NCBI GenBank assembly: GCA_028287745.1
Contig: JAQBPB010000103.1
Location: forward strand, 1-64,000
Length of the DNA stretch: 64,000 nt
DNA from: Chloroflexota bacterium
GTDB lineage: Bacteria > Chloroflexota > Chloroflexia > Chloroheliales > Chloroheliaceae
Direction of reading: 5' to 3'
Shown: positions 56,236-64,000 of the stretch, piece by piece
How positions within the stretch are numbered: the first letter of the stretch is position 1
Layout: every line of letters begins with the position of its first letter
Notes under the pieces: generated by a model
Databases searched by the model: none
What the model saw: the letters and a program-made list of their open reading frames with translations, nothing else
Told to the model about the DNA's origin: nothing
Translations under genes and position numbers: made by a program

Positions 56236-57041
56236 TATTCTATGACCGTTCCCTTTCCGGTTAAAGCGGCACTGATTGGCCGTTCGATGCGGGCATCGGC
56301 GAACACGACTTGCCCGACTCCATCATTTAACGCTTCGGTTGCTCCCATCACCTTCTTCTTAAAGCGTCCCTCGGCATAAGCCATGGCCTGGTCTAACGCG
56401 TCTTTTTTGACGTGGGTAATCAGGCTGGTTTCGTCTTTTACATCTCGCAAAAGCCCGGGGACATTGCTCAAGATAATCAGCTTTTCGGCTTTCAGCGCCG
56501 CCGCTATAACAGCGGCGGCACGGTCACCATCTACGTTAATAGCTTCACCGGCATAGCTGATGGCGGGTGGCGTAATCGCCAGCAAATAGCCCGCGCCCAG
56601 CAACAGGTTCAACAGGTCCAGGTTCACTCGTTCGGTCTTGCCGGTAAAGTCGTCGCGCAAGACGCGGCGGCGGCCTTCGGCGTCAATAATCTTAATGGCA
56701 TCTTTGCGGGTGCCTTCCAGCAGGCGGCCGTCAATGCCGCTGAGGCCAATGGCATTGGCCCCTTTTTGCTGCAACATTTCTACGATACTTTTATTTATCT
56801 TGCCGCAATAGACCATTTCGAAAATTTCCAGGGTTTCCCGGTCGGTATAGCGGCTTTCATAACCGGAAATACTGGTCACAAATTTGGGTGGGTGGCCCAA
56901 TTTCTCACTGAGTAGATTTGTTTCATAGCTGCCACCGTGGACCAGCACAATCTTCTCCCCGGCCTTATGTAATTCGGCAAGGTCGGTCGTGACCGCATCT
57001 AAATTAATTCCTTTTCCGCCACCAACTTTTACGACTATCAC
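56235..57041 (-). CDS. lysZ: [LysW]-aminoadipate kinase (LysZ/ArgB type)
   Basis: 268 residues of the amino-acid kinase family, with a GTG start. VVKVGGGKGINLDAV and VLVHGGSYETNLLSEKLG hold the ATP and substrate loops; TDRETLEIFEMVYCGKINKSIVEMLQQKGANAIGLSGIDGRLLEG and ISYAGEAINVDGDRAAAVI are LysZ-like rather than classic ArgB. In the LysW pathway it phosphorylates LysW-carried aminoadipate (or glutamate). It is followed by the aminotransferase. No lysW, lysX or lysY was seen in the window. Confidence 0.85.
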   Translation of the reverse strand: MIVVKVGGGKGINLDAVTTDLAELHKAGEKIVLVHGGSYETNLLSEKLGHPPKFVTSISGYESRYTDRETLEIFEMVYCGKINKSIVEMLQQKGANAIGLSGIDGRLLEGTRKDAIKIIDAEGRRRVLRDDFTGKTERVNLDLLNLLLGAGYLLAITPPAISYAGEAINVDGDRAAAVIAAALKAEKLIILSNVPGLLRDVKDETSLITHVKKDALDQAMAYAEGRFKKKVMGATEALNDGVGQVVFADARIERPISAALTGKGTVIE

Positions 57042-57565
57042 GCCTGTTTTTTCTCTCCTCGTCTATAGCAAATTAAATGATTTGACTTGCTTATTTTATC
57101 ACACAAGGGCCGGTTTTCCATTTTTTTTAACCAAACTCTATTAACATTGCCGGAAAATAAGCATTAATGCTGTGAGGTAATAAAACTGAAATTTGCTAAA
57201 AAATGAATTTTTAGAATTTAATAAAAACGGTATAAAACTTTGAAACAAAATGATACAATGTGTGTCATAACTTAGGGGAGATCAATCATAAACTGGGAGT
57301 ATAAATCTTTGACTGCCGTAAAATTCCCGGTTAATAATATTGCTTTGTTAAGGATAAATGTGGTCTTCTCCGGCCAGAGTAGACCTCGCGCCGCTGCGAT
57401 TTCCATCTGGTCTGCCTTTTACTTCTATAGCAATGCTGCTAATCCTTCTATCATTCTTACCAGGCAGGTGCTTTGGCAGGTGATAAACTTTAGAAATCAG
57501 GTTACAAACCTGAATTTATAGAAAAGTATACCGCTCGCTAATCAAAAGCAGAGCAAGGAGTATCA
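57042..57565. other. AT-rich spacer between lysZ and MMPL gene
   Basis: 524 bases. No convincing gene: a 70-codon frame at 57309-57521 starts with TTG and has an unusual composition. TACAAT occurs at about 57254-57259 but its -35 is not clear. lysW was searched for by eye on both strands and not found. Confidence 0.5.
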
Positions 57566-59884
57566 ATGCAACCCGAGCTTTCAAAGACTAATGAAACCAA
57601 AAAGAAACAACCCGCTACAGTTAAAATTGCTACCTGGAGCGCCCGCCACCGCTGGCTGGTCTTTACCCTGTGGCTGATTCTAACCATTGGCGTGTTTTTC
57701 TTAAGTATCGCTATTGGCGGTACCAGGGCCGAGTCGGCCAGTAACCCCGGCACTTCCAGGAATTCCGAGTCGTTCCAGGCCAATACTGTCTATAATGCCG
57801 GGGTTACAAAAGAAGCTTCCCAGGACCTGTACCTGATTGTAAGTAACCCGGGAGTAAAGACCACCGACCCGGCCTATAAAGCGGCAGTTGGTAAAATCGC
57901 TCAGACCCTCACTGCCCGCACCTACACTGAAAATGGGCAAACTAAACCGGTATTTTCTCGGGTGATTGATCCTTTCCAATTGCCACCCGCCGCCCAGGCC
58001 GGGTTAGTCTCGCCTGATGCGACTACGGTCCGGGTTGTAGCAACCGTGCCCGGCACCAGTAAAGAAGTAGCCGCGCGGTTAGCGCCGGTCAAGGCGGTAA
58101 TCGCCGACTTAAAGGCTCAAAATCCGGGTTACCAGATACTTACCCTGAACAACTCCTGGATAAACGATGATATTAACGAGATAGTCAATCATGACCTCGA
58201 TAATTCCTTGAAAATTACCATCCCGCTGACCTTTATAATTCTTCTGGTCGCCTTTGGTGCCTTTTCCGCCGCGGTTATCCCGCTGGTCCTGGCCGTTACG
58301 GCCCTGCTGGCCGCTTTTGGCCTGTTGAGCATCTATTCTCAGTTGATTTCGCCGGTAAGCCCCTATGCGACCCAGCTTATAGTATTGATTGGGTTGGCCG
58401 TAGCGGTTGATTACTCCCTTTTTATGATTACCCGGTTTCGCAACGAACGGCGCAAAGGCCGGGATAAACTGCTGGCCATTGAGGTCGCCAGCAGTACGGC
58501 CGGGCGGGCGGTCTTCTTTAGCGGCGTGATTGTAATGGTTTCGCTGGCTGGTTTGTTTATCCTGGACGACCCGCTTTTCCGCTCGATGGCTATCGGCACA
58601 ATCGGGGTGGTAATGGTTTCGGTCCTGGGCAGCCTGACTTTCTTACCGGCGGTCCTTTCTATCCTGGGCAACGGCGTCAACTGGGGGCGCATACCGTACT
58701 TTGGTAAAGACCGCGAAGAAGGCAGTGGTATCTGGAGCAGCCTGGTTAAAGGGGTTATGAAACATCCGGTTATCATGGCTTTGATTTCGACCATTCTATT
58801 ACTGGCTATAACTTACCCGGTGCTCCATCTGAAACTGGGCTTGATCGATATTGACAGCTTCCCCGATTCTATCGAAGGGGTCAATGCCCTCAAGGTTATG
58901 AATCAGAAATGGCCGCAGGGTACTACCCTGCAACTAACGGTTGTAGTGACACAAGCTAACCGGCCAGAAGTTAAAGCGGCGATGGAGAATTTGCAGCAAG
59001 CTGGCCTACAGATTAAAGGTTTGAGCCAGCCGTCAATGGTTAACATTTCACCTAACGGCGTGGCCGGGCAAGTTGTCTGGACCATGAGTGGGTCAGAAAA
59101 TGACCTGGCGAACCAGGAACTGGTCAGGAAAATGCGCCAGGAAGTAGTACCTGCCAATATTAAGGGACTTGACGGAGTACAGACATATGTTGGAGGGGAC
59201 TCGGCCCTGGTGGTCGATGTCGTGGACAACTATACCCGGTCAATGCCGCTGGTCTTTGGATTTGTCCTGGGCCTGAGCTTCCTGATCTTGCTGATAGCCT
59301 TCCATTCGATTGTTATTCCGGTTAAAGCAATCCTTCTGAATTTGCTTTCAACCGGGACATCCTATGGGGCCCTGGTGCTAGTCTTCCAGGACGGCTGGTT
59401 TGGTTCCTTTCTGGGTATCAAGCAGACGGCCGTTGTTGAAAGCTGGGTGCCGGTCTTCATCTTCACCATTTTGTTCGGCCTCTCGATGGACTATCACCTG
59501 TTCATCCTGACCCGGATTAAAGAAGCTCGCGACCGGGGTTTATCTTCCAATGACGCGGTCACAAAAGGCATCAGTGTGACTTCCGGGGTAATTACCAGCG
59601 CCGCTTCAATTATGGTCGTGGTCTTCGCGGTCTTTGTGACAATGCAACTGGTTATTATTCGCCAGTTGGGCCTGGGACTGGCCGTAGCGGTATTCTTCGA
59701 CGCGACTGTTATCCGCTGCATTTTGCTTCCCGCTGTAATGCGCTTGTTGGGTGAATGGAACTGGTATATACCTTCTTTCCTCAGGTGGATTCCCCGCATC
59801 ACTATTGAAGCGGAAGAAGTGGAAGACGCGCACGAAATCCAACCGGCGACTAAATCGAACAACCCAAGCCAGGCAGCAGTGTAG
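57566..59884 (+). CDS. MMPL-family RND transporter
   Basis: 772 residues with 11-12 membrane helices in two halves (around residues 30-55 and 205-400; then 555-730), each with an extracytoplasmic loop after the first helix. Motifs: YSLFMITRFRNERRKG near residue 290 and MDYHLFILTRIKEARDRG near residue 640, the GxxxDY repeats that carry protons in MmpL proteins (VAVDYS and LSMDYH). These proteins export lipids or drugs using proton motive force. AAGGAG sets the start. A terminator follows the gene. Confidence 0.92.
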   Translation: MQPELSKTNETKKKQPATVKIATWSARHRWLVFTLWLILTIGVFFLSIAIGGTRAESASNPGTSRNSESFQANTVYNAGVTKEASQDLYLIVSNPGVKTTDPAYKAAVGKIAQTLTARTYTENGQTKPVFSRVIDPFQLPPAAQAGLVSPDATTVRVVATVPGTSKEVAARLAPVKAVIADLKAQNPGYQILTLNNSWINDDINEIVNHDLDNSLKITIPLTFIILLVAFGAFSAAVIPLVLAVTALLAAFGLLSIYSQLISPVSPYATQLIVLIGLAVAVDYSLFMITRFRNERRKGRDKLLAIEVASSTAGRAVFFSGVIVMVSLAGLFILDDPLFRSMAIGTIGVVMVSVLGSLTFLPAVLSILGNGVNWGRIPYFGKDREEGSGIWSSLVKGVMKHPVIMALISTILLLAITYPVLHLKLGLIDIDSFPDSIEGVNALKVMNQKWPQGTTLQLTVVVTQANRPEVKAAMENLQQAGLQIKGLSQPSMVNISPNGVAGQVVWTMSGSENDLANQELVRKMRQEVVPANIKGLDGVQTYVGGDSALVVDVVDNYTRSMPLVFGFVLGLSFLILLIAFHSIVIPVKAILLNLLSTGTSYGALVLVFQDGWFGSFLGIKQTAVVESWVPVFIFTILFGLSMDYHLFILTRIKEARDRGLSSNDAVTKGISVTSGVITSAASIMVVVFAVFVTMQLVIIRQLGLGLAVAVFFDATVIRCILLPAVMRLLGEWNWYIPSFLRWIPRITIEAEEVEDAHEIQPATKSNNPSQAAV

Positions 59885-59951
59885 TTAGCCTTAAAGTAAA
59901 GGTTTCTTTAGGAATCACCAGGTTTCTGATATTTCCCAGAATTTTTGTTAC

Positions 59952-59999
59952 AATACAGAGAGATGGTTGTTTTTACAACCGCCTCTCTGTATTTTATTG
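59952..59999 (+). terminator. Terminator after MMPL gene
   Basis: AATACAGAGAG (59952-59962) pairs with CTCTCTGTATT (59983-59993), with an inner GGTTG/CAACC pair and a T-rich tail. Confidence 0.8.
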
Positions 60000-60009
60000 C
60001 CTGGCTTCC

Positions 60010-60021
60010 GGCAAGCTTGCC
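60010..60021. repeat. 12-bp perfect palindrome
   Basis: GGCAAGCTTGCC lies between the MMPL terminator and the peptidase gene, itself within a larger CCTGGC/GCCAGG arrangement. No function is assigned. Confidence 0.3.
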
Positions 60022-60158
60022 AGGGTGTTTAAGCTGATAATTAAAAATAATAATCCTAAATTAATCCAAACCTAACCTTCTATGTTAGACTTTGGTTTAT
60101 AATCTGTTATTACTATAGGCAGTTCTTGATCAACTAAATCTGAAACCGGGGTAATTTA

Positions 60159-61910
60159 TTGGCGTCTAGGTGGTTTAACAAGCCGGTCGGCTTGCTGGTA
60201 GTAGTCCTTTTGTTGGCTTCTTTTCTTTCGATTTCGGGTACTGCCCTACCGGCATTGACGAATTCAAAAAATTCTTCCGTACAAACTCCAACCCCGGAAG
60301 CCCCCCTTGATAGCAAGCCGGCCGGTGCGGTCTTTACCCAGGCCGCTCCTGACAAGGTAATCACTACACCAGGGACAACTCCCTCCCAGTCGTCTTCACT
60401 CACCGTTTCAGGAACGGCTGACCTGGCATTTACTACGGCTATGGCGACTACCGCCGGAACTTCTACTCCTGCCGCTACCACCCCTCTGACTGCCCAGCCG
60501 CTTCCCAACGGTCCGCTGACCCTGATTCGGCTCCAAACGGCCGAAGGTGAAACGAACCTGGTCGCCCGGTTGTTGCCACTGGAAACTGTTAAAGCAGGTC
60601 GTTTGACGCCGGTGGACTATCTTCCGGCTTCCGAAGGTCAACCTGAACAAATCCTGGCTCTGGTACCTGAGAATGAAGCGGCTTTGTTTTCCAACCTGCC
60701 GGGTCTAAAGTACGCGTTGCTGGACCAGGCCGCCGAAACGGTTAATTATTTCTGGCTTAAATTTCCCGCCGAACCTGCCCCGGCGGGGGAAACCTGGCTG
60801 GATAAGTCCTGGAAGGTTCTGGACCAAACCAGCAGCCGGGTTTACTTCAAAGGAGTGCTGCCGCTTTACCTGGGATTTGGTTTCCGGTCCAAGCTATATG
60901 TCCATAAAGCACCGCCGCGCATCCAGATCCCTGGCCTGACCCAGCCCTGTCCCTGCCCGGCCCTGGCGGAAGCTACCTATGCCGGGATGGCCCTGGCTGC
61001 CAAACCCGCCGCCCCTAACCTGACGGTGGGAGAATTGAAAACTCGTCTGGGCCAGGTTACCGAAGCCCGCCTGCGGCAGGTAGTTGACCAGATTTCCAAA
61101 AATGAGGTACCCGGCAAAGGTGCCCTGAACACCCGCTACACCGGGACGGCCGGTTCGCTCTACGCTGCCGAACGGCTCTTCAACTACTTTTTCGCATTAG
61201 GTCTTAATGTTGAGTACGACAGTTTCCTGGAAGGTGGGTTAGGTACGGTTGCTTCGAATGTGGTAGCCAACCATGTCCCGGCCGACCCGGCTAAAAATGT
61301 TAAGCCGGTAATCCTGATAGGGCACTATGACAGCCTGGGAGAACGCAACCTGAATGGTACTTCCAACCCCAAAATACCGGCCTATGGCGCCAACGATAAC
61401 GGGGTAGGAATAGCTGGGCTGCTTGAAGTGGCCCGGCTGCTTTCGGGTTTTCAATTTGCCCGGCCCATTCGTTATATTGCCTTTGGCGCGGAAGAACAGG
61501 GCATGCTGGGCAGCCAGAACTATACCCGGTACAGTATTAAACCCGCTTCAAGCACGGCTGTGATAAATATTGATAGCTTCGGTTATAACCCGGACGCCGA
61601 AGATTGGATGGTCCTGGGTTTTATCAATCACGGCGCGGGCCTCAAGGATAGTATCCTGTCCTACCGGGATAAATACCAGATAAATTTGCGCCTGGAAGTA
61701 AAGCGGGGCGAACCTTTCTTCCGGAGTGATGATTTCTATTTCGACCAGACCCAGCACAACGCGGTCGTCCTTACCGACAGTTACAACCTCCAGAGTCCCA
61801 ACAACCATACTATTAAAGATACCCTGGAGAATGTTAACTTCACTACCACCCGGAAGGTTATTCAACTGACCATGGCTACTGTTGCCGAGCAAGCCGGGCT
61901 TGGCGGTTAG
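60159..61910 (+). CDS. Secreted or membrane-anchored M28-family zinc peptidase
   Basis: 583 residues from a TTG. An N-terminal hydrophobic helix (about residues 8-30) acts as a signal or anchor. A Ser/Thr/Pro/Ala-rich linker of about 90 residues and a domain of unknown type follow (about 125-300). The C-terminal M28 domain shows zinc ligands in IGHYDSLGER (His, Asp), YGANDNGVGIAGLLEV (Asp), AFGAEEQGMLGS (Glu pair), NIDSFGYNPD (Asp) and SPNNHTIKD (His). M28 enzymes are aminopeptidases or carboxypeptidases; the substrate is unknown. GGGG seven bases before the start is the only ribosome-site candidate. Confidence 0.85.
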   Translation: MASRWFNKPVGLLVVVLLLASFLSISGTALPALTNSKNSSVQTPTPEAPLDSKPAGAVFTQAAPDKVITTPGTTPSQSSSLTVSGTADLAFTTAMATTAGTSTPAATTPLTAQPLPNGPLTLIRLQTAEGETNLVARLLPLETVKAGRLTPVDYLPASEGQPEQILALVPENEAALFSNLPGLKYALLDQAAETVNYFWLKFPAEPAPAGETWLDKSWKVLDQTSSRVYFKGVLPLYLGFGFRSKLYVHKAPPRIQIPGLTQPCPCPALAEATYAGMALAAKPAAPNLTVGELKTRLGQVTEARLRQVVDQISKNEVPGKGALNTRYTGTAGSLYAAERLFNYFFALGLNVEYDSFLEGGLGTVASNVVANHVPADPAKNVKPVILIGHYDSLGERNLNGTSNPKIPAYGANDNGVGIAGLLEVARLLSGFQFARPIRYIAFGAEEQGMLGSQNYTRYSIKPASSTAVINIDSFGYNPDAEDWMVLGFINHGAGLKDSILSYRDKYQINLRLEVKRGEPFFRSDDFYFDQTQHNAVVLTDSYNLQSPNNHTIKDTLENVNFTTTRKVIQLTMATVAEQAGLGG

Positions 61911-62166
61911 GTACCTTTGATGAGTAGTACCCGGTAAAATGGGGATAATAAAATTTGATAGGAAACCCTTTTAAGTTGTAATAACCCGCATCCCGGGCTT
62001 TTTGCCGCAGGGTGCCGGTCAGCACTACCATCCCGCAAGCGGCGGAAGGCAGCCTGGACCTTCCGACCGGTAAGCAGGGCATGATGTACCACCCATAATT
62101 TATCCTGAATTTCACCCCATCCGCGTTGAAAACGCCGCCTAAAAATTCGCCCTGTTCCTTTACCAT
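61876..62166 (-). CDS. Small hypothetical protein
   Basis: 96 residues if real. No family recognised. Codon use resembles that of neighbouring genes, and the last third reads like a conserved segment (YYNLKGFPIKFYYPHF). It overlaps the M28 gene's end by about 35 bases. TTGGA is just before the ATG. It could also be a remnant of a longer gene. Confidence 0.35.
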   Translation of the reverse strand: MVKEQGEFLGGVFNADGVKFRINYGWYIMPCLPVGRSRLPSAACGMVVLTGTLRQKARDAGYYNLKGFPIKFYYPHFTGYYSSKVPNRQARLARQQ

Positions 62167-62284
62167 TCCAACATATTATTCCAACTATAATAGGGAAAGA
62201 CGGTTGATAAACCGCGTTCCAGTATGTTAAGCTGCCCTGGTAAAGTTTTTACCGGGCTTTAGAGGCGCATACAACCGAAGCTAA

Positions 62285-62572
62285 ATGACTACTGAAAATT
62301 TTCGACCGGCCTATGTTTATATTGTCGAATGCGCTGACGGCACTTTCTATACCGGCTGGGCCTATAACCCCGAGGATCGGGCCAAACGCCACAATGCCGG
62401 GCAAGGAGCTAAATACACTCGCAGCCGCCTGCCGGTCCAGTTGGTCTACCAGGAAGCGTTACCCGACCAGACCGCTGCCCGTAAACGCGAATATGCCCTT
62501 AAACAACTGCCTCGAACGGCGAAACTAGCCCTGATTAAGACCATGCCCGAAACCGCAGTTCCCCCGGCCTGA
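62285..62572 (+). CDS. GIY-YIG nuclease-like protein (UPF0213/YhbQ type)
   Basis: 95 residues with a single GIY-YIG domain: YVYIVECADGTFYTGWAYN (the motif reads YIV...YTG), the catalytic-helix Arg in PEDRAKRHN, and GAKYTRSRLPVQLVY with EALPDQTAARKREYALKQL. This is the small single-domain group of uncertain biological role, possibly structure-specific DNA cleavage. It stands alone with a weak ribosome site. Confidence 0.85.
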   Translation: MTTENFRPAYVYIVECADGTFYTGWAYNPEDRAKRHNAGQGAKYTRSRLPVQLVYQEALPDQTAARKREYALKQLPRTAKLALIKTMPETAVPPA

Positions 62573-62800
62573 AATTTTTCAAAACTGGCCTCAAAGAAGT
62601 ATCATTAGAAGTATTACTATTACGCCTGGTAGGGCGGCGGCTTGCCGCGACCTAACAGCTTACTTTGCCTGTCAAAATCCAGGATTTATAATTCAGGTAA
62701 GCGGCTTTGAAAAGTTTGGCCGGATATCAAAACCTCTTTTTATCATTAAAAAGGGACAGGGTAAAGTTCCCGAAATTTGTATTCAAGCAAAGGAGGAAAC

Positions 62801-63775
62801 ATGAAACCGTTGAAAGTAGGATTTGTCGGGACCGGCGGAATTGCGGGACGCCACATTAGGGCCTTGCAGGAAATTGATAATGTTGAAGTGACCGGGATTT
62901 GCGGCCGTTCCCTGGAAAAAGCCCGGGCCCTGGCAGATAAATTTGGCCTGAAGGCAGCCGCTTATGATGATTATCAACGGCTGTTCGAGCAACCGGAATT
63001 GGACGCAGTTTTTATCTGCCTGACGCCCGATGCTCACGGGGAAGTGGAGTTAGCGGCCCTGGAACGGGGGCTGGGGCTTTTTGTAGAAAAACCGCTCTCG
63101 GCTGACCCGGATACCGCTGAAGAAATCGGCCGGGTGGTCCAGGAAAAGCAAGCAATAACTTCGGTGGGTTACCAGTGGCGCTACCTGAACACCACCGAAC
63201 AGGTCAAGGAGCTTTTAGGAAGACATATCCCTGAAATGGTTATTGGTTCCTGGCTGGATGCATTGCCACCGCCCGCCTGGTGGTCTAAACATGCCCAGTC
63301 CGGCGGCCAGAATGTAGAGCAAACGACCCATTTATTTGACCTGGCCCGGTTGCTGGTTGGGGAAGTCAGCCAGGTTTACGCCCTGGGCCGGAACTTCCAT
63401 CCTGAGAACCAGGCTATTGACGTAGACCGGGTTTCGGTGGTTACTCTTGAATTTGCTAACGGGGTAATTGGCACAATCACCTCAACTTCGCTGCTTAAAA
63501 GCCGCTACCGGGGTGGCCTGGAATTTTTTAGTGATGGCATAACTATCAGCCTGGCCTACGATCAGCTTGTGGTTGATGAAGGGCAGGGCAACCACCGGGT
63601 GGAACCGGTCACCGTGGACCCGTTTGTACGGCAAAACCGCGATTTCCTGGAAGCGGTGGCCGGTGGTGACAACCGTATCAGGTGCGATTACGGAGAAGCT
63701 TTACGTACTCACCGGGTTACCCAGGCGGTTAACCGCTCCATCCAGGAAAAACGACCGGTAACAATTAAAGGGTAG
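62801..63775 (+). CDS. Gfo/Idh/MocA-family oxidoreductase
   Basis: About 324 residues. The N-terminal Rossmann fold shows VGFVGTGGIAGRHIRAL; EKPLSADPDTAEEIG carries the family Lys, and the C-terminal alpha/beta domain follows. The group includes NAD(P)-dependent sugar dehydrogenases (inositol, glucose-fructose, and others); the substrate is unknown. The ATG at 62801 is chosen because AAAGGAGG lies seven bases before it. An earlier in-frame start at 62777 adds a short SSKGGN stretch and has no ribosome site. No sugar-catabolic neighbours are close. Confidence 0.9.
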   Translation: MKPLKVGFVGTGGIAGRHIRALQEIDNVEVTGICGRSLEKARALADKFGLKAAAYDDYQRLFEQPELDAVFICLTPDAHGEVELAALERGLGLFVEKPLSADPDTAEEIGRVVQEKQAITSVGYQWRYLNTTEQVKELLGRHIPEMVIGSWLDALPPPAWWSKHAQSGGQNVEQTTHLFDLARLLVGEVSQVYALGRNFHPENQAIDVDRVSVVTLEFANGVIGTITSTSLLKSRYRGGLEFFSDGITISLAYDQLVVDEGQGNHRVEPVTVDPFVRQNRDFLEAVAGGDNRIRCDYGEALRTHRVTQAVNRSIQEKRPVTIKG

Positions 63776-63810
63776 CAAGACTTTTATAGTACTAACAAAC
63801 TAAACAAAAA

Positions 63811-63841
63811 GTGTAGCTAACTCGCCAGGAGTGAGCTACAC
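63811..63841. terminator. Hairpin between convergent genes at right edge
   Basis: GTGTAGCT (63811-63818) pairs with AGCTACAC (63834-63841), with inner ACTC/GAGT and one mismatch. An A-run on its left gives a U tail for the minus strand, so it best serves the partial gene beyond it. Confidence 0.6.
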
Positions 63842-63864
63842 ATTTATGGTCTAAATTAACCGGC

Positions 63865-64000
63865 TTAAGCAATGGTGCTGGTTACCGGTTGGAGAGCCTC
63901 GCGGATGGTGGCGGTATCCTCGTATTCTTCAAAACGAGTTACCTTACCATTTTTAAACTCAAATATGTGGACATAAGACGCCGCAACCGGCTTGCCGGTG
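63865..64000 (-). CDS. C-terminal part of a SnoaL/NTF2-fold protein (partial)
   Basis: The 45 readable residues end in TAA at 63865 and continue beyond the window. ASYVHIFEFKNGKVTRFEEYEDTATIREAL has the pattern of the last strands of SnoaL-like/ketosteroid-isomerase-fold proteins. The rest of the gene is outside, so neither start nor function can be assigned. Confidence 0.65.
   Translation of the reverse strand, partial: TGKPVAASYVHIFEFKNGKVTRFEEYEDTATIREALQPVTSTIA

Noticed and set aside
57309-57521. 70-codon frame in the lysZ-MMPL spacer
   Set aside because: TTG start, AT-rich, no homology pattern recognised and a poorly spaced GGGAG. Not convincing enough to list as a gene.

Overview
The window looks like a chromosomal, housekeeping-rich stretch from a member of the Chloroflexota (moderate confidence). 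Pointers are the pairing of an aminoadipate-type (LysW-dependent) amino-acid kinase with its aminotransferase, an uncharacterised baseplate-J-like membrane protein in the alaS-ruvX neighbourhood, a complete treY-treX-treZ block, several TTG/GTG starts, and strong AAGGAGG-type ribosome sites at about 50% GC. No rRNA, insertion sequence, prophage or CRISPR array was seen. One RNA gene is clear: a selenocysteine tRNA with anticodon TCA at 30439-30536.

Layout. 1-5.4 kb: a terminator, an isochorismatase-fold hydrolase behind a near-perfect sigma-54-type promoter, a CPA1 Na+/H+ antiporter, a small membrane protein and a RecQ helicase with an unusual C-terminus. 4.7-7.1 kb: a regulator with a SufR-like cysteine cluster, divergent from folE and a DUF2231-Rieske fusion, with a 36-bp inverted repeat between them. 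7.1-15.7 kb (minus): citrate synthase, then treZ, treX and treY, which turn glycogen or maltodextrin into trehalose. 16.0-18.7 kb: an ABC-2 exporter with a palindrome at its promoter. 18.8-26.2 kb: an S41 protease (minus), alaS, a baseplate-J-like membrane protein and ruvX. 26.5-30.3 kb: a hybrid histidine kinase with two receivers and an HPt domain, followed by a REC-GGDEF diguanylate cyclase. 30.4-33.8 kb: selC, then on the minus strand an S51 peptidase-like protein, dinB and a duplicated DUF6328 protein. 34.1-36.5 kb: tig-clpP. 36.8-39.5 kb: a small membrane protein and a PhoB/PhoR-like pair (minus).

39.9-45.9 kb holds a sugar locus: a DeoR-type regulator, galT, an IMPase-fold phosphatase, a GHMP kinase that carries the GGIADYSGS motif of plant L-arabinokinases instead of the galactokinase GEHTDY motif, and xylose isomerase. 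46.2-48.2 kb: a GAF sensor kinase. 48.5-52.0 kb: a MacB/LolCDE-type ABC transporter. 52.5-57.0 kb: a VOC protein, a CopC-CopD copper protein (minus) and the LysW-pathway kinase/aminotransferase pair (minus). 57.6-63.8 kb: an MMPL transporter, an M28 peptidase, a GIY-YIG protein and a Gfo/Idh/MocA oxidoreductase. The right edge cuts a minus-strand SnoaL/NTF2-fold gene.

The items most worth following are the selC gene with no visible partner genes, the redox-type regulator and palindrome controlling folE-Rieske, the arabinokinase-like sugar operon, the sigma-54-like promoter, and a long hairpin that would bury the dinB ribosome-binding site. All functional statements are from reading the sequence; no database search was run.
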